Assembly (NCBI GenBank): GCA_020024635.1
Contig: JAHHTL010000047.1
Coordinates: 1-13,994, forward strand
Length of the DNA stretch: 13,994 nt
Origin: Ruminococcus sp.
GTDB taxonomy: Bacteria; Bacillota; Clostridia; Lachnospirales; Lachnospiraceae
Direction of reading: 5' to 3'
Shown piece by piece: positions 6,454-12,776 of the stretch. Made by a program: the position numbers and the translations under genes. The number at the start of each line of letters is the position of its first letter. Positions within the stretch are counted from its first letter, which is position 1. Under the pieces are notes generated by a model that did no database searches, was not told the DNA's origin, and saw only the letters and a list, made by a program, of their open reading frames with translations.

Positions 6454-7968
6454 ATGAGATATTTGCTAGGAATTGATAATGGTGGGACTTTTTCTAAAGC
6501 CGCAGTGTTTGATGAAAATGGAAAACAGATTTCAGTTGCAAGTGTACCGACAGTTACACTAACTCCTAAGCCAGGATATACAGAAAGAAATATGGATGAA
6601 TTGTGGAATGTCAATGTATCAGCTATTCGACAGGCAATTGAAAAAAGTAGTATAAATCCAGAAAAAATTGCAGGGGTATCTTTTTCGGGACACGGAAAGG
6701 GTCTGTATCTAGTAGGGAAGGATGATAGACCAGCTTATTCAGGAATTATTTCTACAGATGCACGAGCGTGGGATTATGTAAAAAAATGGAATGAAGATGG
6801 TACAGCAAAAAAAGTTTATCAGAAAACTTTTCAAGAAATACTGGCATGCCAACCGGTAAGTCTACTTGCATGGATAAAAGATCATTGTCCAGATGTAATC
6901 AAAAATACAAAATATATTTTTGCAGTAAAGGATTATATACGATACAAAATGACAGGACAGGCGTATGCGGAATATACAGACTTTTCGGGCGGAAACCTTG
7001 TAAATTTATCTACAGGTAAGTATGAGAGAGAATTATTGGCGTATATGGGGTTGGAAGAAATATATGATAAACTTCCAGAACTTAAACATTCTGCAGAGAT
7101 TTGTGGTTATGTGACAAAAGAAGTAAGTGAGTTGACCCGACTTCCAGAAGGAACCCCAGTTGCAGCTGGTATGTTTGATGTCAATGCGTGTGGAATAGCA
7201 TCTGGATTATCAGATGAAGAAAAAATGTGTATGATTGCAGGAACATGGAGCATTAATGAATACATAGCACGCGCTCCAATTTTGAATGGAAGCATAGCAT
7301 TGAATTCTATGTTTTGTATTCCAGGGTACTATCTTATTGAAGAAAGCAGTCCTACATCAGCTGGAAATATGGAATGGTTTATCAGAAATCTAATGAGCTA
7401 TGAAAAATCTGAAACACAAGAAAAAGGAAAGTCAATCTATGAAGTTACAAATCGCTGGGTAGAAGCTATAGAGCCCCAAGATGATGAAATTATTTTTCTT
7501 CCATTTTTAAATGGATCAAATGAAGATGCACTTGCAAAAGGTACATTTGTTGGAATGACAGCATTTCACAATAAAAAACATATGCTTCGAGCAGTATATG
7601 AGGGGATCGTATTTTCTCATCTTACACATGTCAAAAAACTTCTTAGAAATAGAAAAATGCCAAAAAGTATTCAATTATCTGGTGGAGCAGCAAATTCTGA
7701 TGTGTGGGTTCAAATTTTTGCTGATGTCATTCAGATTCCAATTGACGTTATAGAAGATAAAGAATTAGGGGCACAGGGTGCAGCAATCGCAGCTGGGATT
7801 GCAGTAGGGATATATAAAGATTATGACGAAGGCATAAAAAGAACAGTAAAAATTACAAAAACTGTTTATCCACGTAAAGAATATAAGCAAATTTATGAAA
7901 AGAAATACCAAACATATCGTCGTGTAATCGAAGGGTTAAGTGGAGTTTGGAATCATTTTGAAAATTAG
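6454..7968 (+). CDS. lyxK: L-xylulokinase-like FGGY-family carbohydrate kinase
   Basis: This 504-residue kinase probably phosphorylates L-xylulose with ATP to L-xylulose 5-phosphate in the cytoplasm. FGGY hallmarks are GIDNGGTFSKAAVFD at 6-20 (phosphate-binding region), catalytic base Asp242 in GMFDVNACG, AGTWSINEY (262-270), and the adenosine-site motif LSGGAANSDVW (408-418). Resemblance to E. coli LyxK runs along the length, as I recall that sequence: GHGKGLYLVGKDDRP (79-93), QPVSLLAWIK (133-142), SAEICG (213-218), EESSPTSAGNMEWF (296-309), FLPFLNGSN (348-356) and AVYEGIVFSHLTH (380-392). The ATG at 6454 has AGGAGG at 6442-6447. Its neighbours use exactly the next two intermediates, UlaE and AraD, which supports the assignment. 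Another ketopentose or polyol specificity within FGGY is possible. It differs clearly from the rhamnulokinase at 11229-12644. Confidence 0.8.
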   Translation: MRYLLGIDNGGTFSKAAVFDENGKQISVASVPTVTLTPKPGYTERNMDELWNVNVSAIRQAIEKSSINPEKIAGVSFSGHGKGLYLVGKDDRPAYSGIISTDARAWDYVKKWNEDGTAKKVYQKTFQEILACQPVSLLAWIKDHCPDVIKNTKYIFAVKDYIRYKMTGQAYAEYTDFSGGNLVNLSTGKYERELLAYMGLEEIYDKLPELKHSAEICGYVTKEVSELTRLPEGTPVAAGMFDVNACGIASGLSDEEKMCMIAGTWSINEYIARAPILNGSIALNSMFCIPGYYLIEESSPTSAGNMEWFIRNLMSYEKSETQEKGKSIYEVTNRWVEAIEPQDDEIIFLPFLNGSNEDALAKGTFVGMTAFHNKKHMLRAVYEGIVFSHLTHVKKLLRNRKMPKSIQLSGGAANSDVWVQIFADVIQIPIDVIEDKELGAQGAAIAAGIAVGIYKDYDEGIKRTVKITKTVYPRKEYKQIYEKKYQTYRRVIEGLSGVWNHFEN

Positions 7969-7989
7969 AATAAGGAGGAAAATGCATTG

Positions 7990-8838
7990 ATGGAAAGAAA
8001 ATATACACTTGGTTTATATGAAAAATCAATGCCACAATTTCTAGATTGGGAAGAAAAACTCTTAATGGCAAAAGAAGCAAAATTTGATTTTGTAGAAATT
8101 AGTATTGATGAAACTGAAGAAAAGTTATCACGGCTTGATATGTCTTCAAAAGAACGGATAGAAATGCAAAATCTGATGTGCAAAGTGGGGATTCCGATTC
8201 GTACGATGTGTTTAAGTGGACATCGTAAATTTCCTATGGGAAGTCAAGATCCGTTGATACGAAAAAAGAGTATGGAAATTATGGAAAAGGCGTTGAAACT
8301 TGCAGATGATCTTGGAATTCGTATTATTCAGCTTGCGGGTTATGATGTATATTATGAGGAATCTACATTGGAGAGCAAAAAATATTTTCTTGAAAATTTG
8401 AAGACAGCTGCTCAGATGGCTGCTAAATATGGCATTGTTTTGGGATTTGAAACTATGGAAAATGAGTTTATGAATACCGTAGAAAAATCTATGAAATACG
8501 TAACTCTAGTGAATTCAGCATTTTTAAAGATATATCCAGATCTTGGAAATATTACCAATGCCGCTAAAATCTATAAGAATGATGAGTTGGAAGATTTAGA
8601 ATTAGGACGGGGTAATGTTGTTGCTATGCATTTGAAAGAGACGGTTCCAGGAAAATTTAGAGAAATTCCATTTGGTGCAGGACATGTTGATTTTGAAAAT
8701 GGAATAAGAAAAGCATGGGAATTAGGAGTTAGAAAATTTGTAACTGAATTTTGGTACACCGGAAGTTCTGATTGGAAAGAAGACGTCAAACGAACGGGGA
8801 TAATGTTTCATAATATTTTAGAAAAAATAGAAGAGTAG
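7990..8838 (+). CDS. ulaE: L-xylulose-5-phosphate 3-epimerase (UlaE/SgbU type)
   Basis: The protein interconverts L-xylulose 5-phosphate and L-ribulose 5-phosphate. It is 282 residues, close to E. coli UlaE (284), and has the TIM-barrel AP-endonuclease-2-like fold. Matching landmarks are GLYEKSMP (8-15), FDFVEISIDETEEKLSRLD (32-50), MCLSGHRKFPMGS (73-85) and IRIIQLAGYDVYYEE (110-124). The expected metal and catalytic positions are present: Glu154 (FETME), Asp184 (YPDLGN), His214 (MHLKET) and Glu253 (TEFW). The ATG at 7990 has AAGGAGG 11 bases upstream. A TTG at 7987 would add one residue and cannot be excluded. It lies 21 bases after the kinase stop and is clearly in the same operon. In ascorbate loci UlaE follows the decarboxylase UlaD, but no UlaD is present here, so L-xylulose 5-P more likely comes from the adjacent kinase. 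Confidence 0.92.
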   Translation: MERKYTLGLYEKSMPQFLDWEEKLLMAKEAKFDFVEISIDETEEKLSRLDMSSKERIEMQNLMCKVGIPIRTMCLSGHRKFPMGSQDPLIRKKSMEIMEKALKLADDLGIRIIQLAGYDVYYEESTLESKKYFLENLKTAAQMAAKYGIVLGFETMENEFMNTVEKSMKYVTLVNSAFLKIYPDLGNITNAAKIYKNDELEDLELGRGNVVAMHLKETVPGKFREIPFGAGHVDFENGIRKAWELGVRKFVTEFWYTGSSDWKEDVKRTGIMFHNILEKIEE

Positions 8839-8856
8839 AAAGGAGAGAGTTTGTTC

Positions 8857-9171
8857 ATGGTTAGAAAAAGCTTTAAAATGAAGTTGTTCCCAGGGATGGA
8901 AGAAGAATATGAGAAGCGTCATAATCAATTATGGATGGAAATGAAAGACATGATTCATGAATATGGGGGGTCAAATTATTCTATTTTTTTAGATCAGAAG
9001 ACAGATATTCTTTATGGATATATAGAATTGGAAGATGCGGATAAATGGGAACAGAGTGCAAATACGGAAATTTGTCGTAAATGGTGGGATTATATGGCAG
9101 ACATTATGGAAACAAATTCAGATAATAGTCCGGTATCGACGGATTTAAAATTAGTTTTTCATTTAGATTAA
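8857..9171 (+). CDS. rhaM: L-rhamnose mutarotase
   Basis: This small cytoplasmic enzyme exchanges the alpha and beta anomers of L-rhamnose so that the isomerase receives its preferred form. From the ATG at 8857 it is 104 residues and lines up without gaps with E. coli RhaM. Tyr18, the catalytic His22 in RHNQLW, Tyr41 in NYSIFLD, the RKWW pair (Trp76-Trp77) and DNSPVS (89-94) are all kept. A TTG at 8851 gives a two-residue extension but lies only 4 bases from the AAGGAGA ribosome site. The ATG is 10 bases away and matches the family start. It sits between UlaE and AraD, an operon of pentose enzymes, not beside rhaA. That suggests it works here on L-lyxose, whose ring stereochemistry matches rhamnose. 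That substrate is inference. Confidence 0.93.
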   Translation: MVRKSFKMKLFPGMEEEYEKRHNQLWMEMKDMIHEYGGSNYSIFLDQKTDILYGYIELEDADKWEQSANTEICRKWWDYMADIMETNSDNSPVSTDLKLVFHLD

Positions 9172-9195
9172 TATAGACAAGGAGAAAAAATTATT

Positions 9196-9891
9196 ATGTT
9201 GGAAGAATTAAAACAAAAAGTGTTTGAAGCAAATGAAATGCTTCCTAGATACGGGCTTGTTACATTTACGTGGGGGAATGTAAGTGAAATCGACAGAAAA
9301 GCTGGCTTGATTGTGATCAAACCAAGTGGGGTTAAGTATGAAAATATGAAGGCAGAAGATATGGTAGTGGTAGATATGGAAGGAAATGTAGTTGAAGGAG
9401 AGTATAAACCATCTTCGGATATGCCGACACATCTTGAACTTTATAAAGCTTACCCTAAAATAGGTGGAATCGTACATACACATTCAGATTATGCAACAAG
9501 TTGGGCTCAGGCAGGAAGATCTATCCCATGTTATGGAACCACACAAGCTGATTACGTATATGGAGAAGTACCATGTACAAGATGCTTAAGGGCAGAGGAA
9601 ATTGCTAATGAATATGAAAAAAATACGGGTCTTGTAATTATAGAAACATTTAATAAACATAACATAGATCCTCAAGCAGTACCTACAGTTCTTTGTAAAA
9701 ACCACGGGGCATTTGTGTGGGGAAAAAACGCGGATGAAGCTGTGCACAATGCAGTTGTTTTAGAAAAGATATCTAAGATGGCTTATCAATCAGAAGTTTT
9801 AAATGCACATATTGTGCCAGCACCACAAGAATTGCAGAATAAGCATTATTATCGTAAACATGGTGAAAATGCTTATTATGGACAAGGTTGA
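9196..9891 (+). CDS. araD: L-ribulose-5-phosphate 4-epimerase (AraD/UlaF/SgbE type)
   Basis: The enzyme converts L-ribulose 5-phosphate to D-xylulose 5-phosphate, the entry point to the pentose phosphate or phosphoketolase pathway. At 231 residues it matches AraD length and sequence closely: LVTFTWGNVSEID (21-33), KPSGVKYENM (42-51), KPSSDMPTH (71-79) and AWGK-like VWGKNADEAVHNAVVLE (174-190). Zinc ligands His94, His96 (HTH) and His170 are present, as are catalytic Asp119 (QAD) and the C-terminal Tyr228 (AYYGQ). It shares a fold with rhamnulose-1-phosphate aldolase (RhaD), but the motifs and length are those of the epimerase. It is therefore not a disguised RhaD. The ATG at 9196 follows AAGGAG at 9179-9184. 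It is the last gene of the rightward block, 25 bases after rhaM, and no arabinose isomerase or ribulokinase gene is nearby. Confidence 0.95.
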   Translation: MLEELKQKVFEANEMLPRYGLVTFTWGNVSEIDRKAGLIVIKPSGVKYENMKAEDMVVVDMEGNVVEGEYKPSSDMPTHLELYKAYPKIGGIVHTHSDYATSWAQAGRSIPCYGTTQADYVYGEVPCTRCLRAEEIANEYEKNTGLVIIETFNKHNIDPQAVPTVLCKNHGAFVWGKNADEAVHNAVVLEKISKMAYQSEVLNAHIVPAPQELQNKHYYRKHGENAYYGQG

Positions 9892-9914
9892 TGTATAGAA
9901 TCTTTCTTAAAGAA

Positions 9915-9952
9915 ATGCCTCTACATAAAAGAGTATCCCTATGTGGAGGCAT
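9915..9952. terminator. Bidirectional terminator between convergent araD and rhaA
   Basis: ATGCCTCTACATA at 9915-9927 pairs with TATGTGGAGGCAT at 9940-9952 (13 bp, one T-G) around a 12-base loop. It lies 23 bases after the araD stop and 29 bases beyond the rhaA stop, the expected place for a shared terminator of convergent operons. Neither side has a long T tract. The leftward side (TTCTTT) is better than the rightward one, so efficiency is uncertain. Confidence 0.65.
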
Positions 9953-9981
9953 CTTAAATATGTGAAAAAGTGGGGGTTAAG

Positions 9982-11232
9982 TTACTTCCTCTTTACAAGA
10001 AATTCAGTTTCGTATTTTTGAATTTCGTCATAATAATCAGAAGCGGGAATACCACATTGACGGCAATATTCTTCCCAGATATCACCAAGTGGTAGCATTT
10101 TGCAATCTTCCATAACTGTCATTTTACGTGAGAATTGATTTGTGTCTTGCAGTTCTTTGAGTATAGTATTAGGAGTACAAAGTGCGTTTAATAAAGCCTT
10201 TTGTACACTGCGAAATCCGGTTACCCATGCAGAAATCCTATTAATTGACGCATCAAAAAAGTCAAGAGCAATATTTATTCGATCAATTGCATCACAACGA
10301 ACGATTTCTTGAGCTATTTCTTTTGTTTCATCGTCAAAGATAACCACATGATCAGAATCCCAACGGATTCCACGAGTAATGTGTAAGGCAAGTTCAGGGA
10401 AGAAACATAAAAGTGCAGGAATTTTATCGGATATTACTTCGGTAGGATGGTAATGTCCATTATCCATAAGAGGAAGGCATTTGTCTTTATTTGCAGCAGC
10501 ATAGCTTAAGGCAAATTCTGCAGAACCAGCAGTATAAGCCTCAACACCAATACCAAATACTTTAGATTCTACACAAGGTTTTACCTTATTAAAATCATAG
10601 GGCTCGGATAAAATGGCATCAATGGATTCTTTGTAACGCATTCTAGGACCCATGCGGTCAGCAGGAATGTCTTTAAAGCCATCACCAATCCAGATGTTTA
10701 TAATGCACGGAAAACCTGTTTCTTCTGCAAAATAATTTGCAATCCGAATACAAGCTTTTCCATGCTCAATCCAAAAATTTCTAGTATCATCATCGGGACT
10801 TGTCAAAGTAAGTCCATCTTTTACCTTAGGATGAGAAAAGAAAGTAGGATTGAAATCAATACCCAGACCTCTTTCTTTTGCAAAGTCAACCCATTTTTGA
10901 AAGTGCTTTGGTTCTAATTTATTACGATCTGCAAATTCATTATTTTCAAAAATTGCATAACTTGCGTGAACGTTTATTTTTTTTGTACCAGGCATTAGGG
11001 AGAGTGCTTTGTCCATGTCTGCAAGAAGTTCTTCTGGGGTTCTTGCTTTACCGAGATAGTTCCCAGTTGCTTGAATTCCACCAGTAAGTGCCCCCCTGTG
11101 ATCAAAACCAGTTACATCATCTCCTTGCCAACAATGAAGAGAAATAGGGATTTCTTTACATCTTTGGATAGCGAGATCTGTATCAATTCCGTATTTTGCA
11201 TAGATTTTTTTTGCGGATTCGTACCTTGTCAT
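9982..11232 (-). CDS. rhaA: L-rhamnose isomerase
   Basis: This metal-dependent cytoplasmic aldose-ketose isomerase converts L-rhamnose to L-rhamnulose. The family is also known to turn L-lyxose into L-xylulose, and L-lyxose growth in adapted E. coli uses it. It is 416 residues (E. coli RhaA 419). Characteristic segments are LHCWQGDDVTGFD (32-44), NVHASYAIFE (87-96), GLGIDFNPTFFSHPK (122-136) and RMGPRMRYKESID (193-205). Likely metal ligands are Glu231 (GVEAYT), Asp257 (MDNGHYHPTE), His284 (LALHI) and Asp324 (ALDFFDASINR). RWDSDHVV (290-297) is the catalytic loop. The start ATG overlaps the rhaB stop by 4 bases (ATGA) and has GGAGG upstream, so it is translationally coupled behind rhaB. It could feed two kinases in this locus: RhaB via L-rhamnulose and the LyxK-like kinase via L-xylulose. 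Confidence 0.97.
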   Translation of the reverse strand: MTRYESAKKIYAKYGIDTDLAIQRCKEIPISLHCWQGDDVTGFDHRGALTGGIQATGNYLGKARTPEELLADMDKALSLMPGTKKINVHASYAIFENNEFADRNKLEPKHFQKWVDFAKERGLGIDFNPTFFSHPKVKDGLTLTSPDDDTRNFWIEHGKACIRIANYFAEETGFPCIINIWIGDGFKDIPADRMGPRMRYKESIDAILSEPYDFNKVKPCVESKVFGIGVEAYTAGSAEFALSYAAANKDKCLPLMDNGHYHPTEVISDKIPALLCFFPELALHITRGIRWDSDHVVIFDDETKEIAQEIVRCDAIDRINIALDFFDASINRISAWVTGFRSVQKALLNALCTPNTILKELQDTNQFSRKMTVMEDCKMLPLGDIWEEYCRQCGIPASDYYDEIQKYETEFLVKRK

Positions 11233-12644
11233 ATTTTGTCCTCCTTAGGTGAAAATTTAATAATTTCAAATGAATTTTGAATACATTTTCTTGCTTCAGC
11301 AAGATTTTTTAATTTACCAGAGTGAATAATTTGTACAATAAGATTTCCAAGAGCGGTAGCTTCTGTTGGACCAGCGTAAACATTTTTACCTGTGTATTTG
11401 GCTGTAAGTTCGTTTAAGTATTTTGCATTCGCACCACCACCAACTACATGAATACATTCAAATTTTTTCCCAGTTACAGATTCCAGTCTATTGATTGCGT
11501 TTTTATAACATATGGCGAGACTATTATAAATGACAGCAGCAATTTCGCCTTCCGATATAGGAATCTGTTGTTTTGTTTCATTACAGAAATTCTGTACTTC
11601 TCGAATCATGCTTTTGGGGGCAAGAAAACGTTCATCATTACAATCTACAATAGATGAAATTGTCTCTTTTGAAGCAAGAGAACAAATTTCACCAAATGAC
11701 AGATCTTTAGAAAATTCTTTTTTTACAGATTGAATCATCCAAAGGCCCATGATATTTTTCAAATAACGGAAGCGATATTCATATCCCCCTTCGTTTGTGA
11801 AATTTTCATTCATACTTTTGAGAGAGCAGTCAGCTTCTTTTTGTTCAATTCCAAGTAAAGACCATGTGCCAGAACTGATATAAATCCCGGCATCGTCATT
11901 TGTTGGTACTGCTAATACAGCAGATCCTGTATCATGAGTTGCAGGGAGAATAACTTTACAATTAAATCCAATTTCTTCTGTGATTTTTTCGGTAAAAGTT
12001 CCTACAAAAGAACCAGGCATACTAATCTGTTCAAATATTTTAGGATTGATGTTAAGCATGTCGATGAGTTCATAATCCCAGTCTTTTGTGATGGGATTTA
12101 CCAGTTGAGTAGTAGATGCATTTGTATATTCGGATTTTTTTATTCCAGTCAAAAGAAAGTTGAAATAATCTGGAATCATTAACATACTAACAGCATTTTT
12201 AAGATGCTCAGGTTCTTGTTGTTTTACGGCCATTAGCTGGTATATTGTATTGAATATCTGCTTTTGAATCCCTGTTCTTTTATACAAATCTTCTAATGAA
12301 ATTATTTCATAAACTTTTTTATCCATGCCGATTGTACGATTATCTCGATAACCATAAGGTTTACCAAGAATGTTATCGTTTTTGTCCAGCAGAACATAAT
12401 CAACGGCCCAAGTGTCAATTCCCATATAAGAGGGGATTTTTCCAATTTCTTTACATTTTTTTAAGCCGTTGATGATTTCCTGAAAAAGTTTTTTTACATC
12501 CCAACAAAGTGAGCCATCAACCAGGTCCATATGATTTGAAAATCTATAGATTTCTTCCAAAACAATTTTACCATTCACGAGACTTCCAAGTATATGTCGA
12601 CCACTAGACGCACCAATATCAATCGCTAAATAGTAGGTATTCAC
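11229..12644 (-). CDS. rhaB: Rhamnulokinase
   Basis: This 471-residue FGGY kinase phosphorylates L-rhamnulose at C1. RhaB-type features are LAIDIGASSGRHILG (6-20), GSLCWDV (44-50), GIDTWAVDYVLLD (75-87), PYGYRDNRT (96-104), Gln136 in the TIYQL segment, catalytic Asp238 in PATHDTGSAV, ISSGTWSLLG (256-265) and HVVGGGANAKYLN (399-411). Length is normal. The start is GTG at 12644, with AAGGAG 9 bases upstream. Starting here gives the standard MNTYYLAIDIGASSGR N-terminus. An out-of-frame ATG two bases earlier is closed at once by TGA. It is the first gene of a leftward rhaB-rhaA operon. No rhamnulose-1-phosphate aldolase gene is in the window, so the product's fate must be handled elsewhere, or this kinase has another role here. 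Confidence 0.96.
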   Translation of the reverse strand: MNTYYLAIDIGASSGRHILGSLVNGKIVLEEIYRFSNHMDLVDGSLCWDVKKLFQEIINGLKKCKEIGKIPSYMGIDTWAVDYVLLDKNDNILGKPYGYRDNRTIGMDKKVYEIISLEDLYKRTGIQKQIFNTIYQLMAVKQQEPEHLKNAVSMLMIPDYFNFLLTGIKKSEYTNASTTQLVNPITKDWDYELIDMLNINPKIFEQISMPGSFVGTFTEKITEEIGFNCKVILPATHDTGSAVLAVPTNDDAGIYISSGTWSLLGIEQKEADCSLKSMNENFTNEGGYEYRFRYLKNIMGLWMIQSVKKEFSKDLSFGEICSLASKETISSIVDCNDERFLAPKSMIREVQNFCNETKQQIPISEGEIAAVIYNSLAICYKNAINRLESVTGKKFECIHVVGGGANAKYLNELTAKYTGKNVYAGPTEATALGNLIVQIIHSGKLKNLAEARKCIQNSFEIIKFSPKEDKI

Positions 12645-12646
12645 AT
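12641..12646 (-). promoter_or_regulatory. Start-stop element ATGTGA overlapping the rhaB GTG start
   Basis: On the leftward strand the rhaB ribosome site AAGGAG is followed 7 bases later by ATG and immediately by TGA. The rhaB GTG start lies within these six bases (A-T-GTG-A). The ATG is at the better spacing and is the stronger initiation codon, so ribosomes may initiate there, terminate at once and re-initiate on GTG. The arrangement is visible directly. A regulatory effect is inference. Confidence 0.4.
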
Positions 12647-12668
12647 TAAAACACTCCTTTCAATATTA

Positions 12669-12696
12669 TGTATAAGATGATTGTACTTTATATCAA
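12669..12696 (-). promoter_or_regulatory. Probable sigma-A promoter of rhaB-rhaA
   Basis: Read leftward, TTGATA (12696-12691) is followed after 16 bases by TATACA (12674-12669). Transcription would start near 12662, giving a leader of about 18 bases that begins just before the ribosome site. A run of ten A/T pairs (12695-12704) directly upstream of the -35 could act as an UP-type element. No competing promoter of this quality is seen between the divergent genes in this direction. Confidence 0.55.
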
Positions 12697-12703
12697 AAAA
12701 AAA

Positions 12704-12736
12704 ATTTAGGACTTGTGAATAAAAGAATACGGACCT
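12704..12736 (-). promoter_or_regulatory. Candidate AraC-type operator: two similar half-sites 22 bp apart upstream of rhaB
   Basis: Read leftward, AGGTCCGTATT (12736-12726) and AAGTCCTAAAT (12714-12704) match at 8 of 11 positions, share GTCC, and are 22 bases apart in the same orientation. The near copy ends 7 bases upstream of the rhaB -35. This geometry fits an AraC-family activator. The divergent regulator gene at 12777 is the natural candidate, and the far copy overlaps that gene's own -35 region, which would allow autoregulation. The half-sites do not resemble those at 1165-1192. Confidence 0.35.
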
Positions 12737-12752
12737 TATTTGCAGTTTGTTG

Positions 12753-12758
12753 TATAAT
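12753..12758 (+). promoter_or_regulatory. Possible -10 box of the second AraC gene
   Basis: A perfect TATAAT lies 18 bases before the AraC start codon. Transcription would begin near 12765, inside the AAGGAGG ribosome site (12764-12770), giving an unusually short leader. The sequence at the -35 distance (about 12730-12735) is poor, so the promoter would be weak or activator-dependent. Confidence 0.3.
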
Positions 12759-12776
12759 AAATCAAGGAGGTGTATC

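Noticed and set aside
9196..9891. Reading the class II aldolase-fold gene as rhamnulose-1-phosphate aldolase (RhaD)
   Set aside because: The motifs (LVTFTWGNVS, KPSSDMPTH, QAD, AYYGQ) and the 231-residue length are those of the L-ribulose-5-phosphate 4-epimerase.
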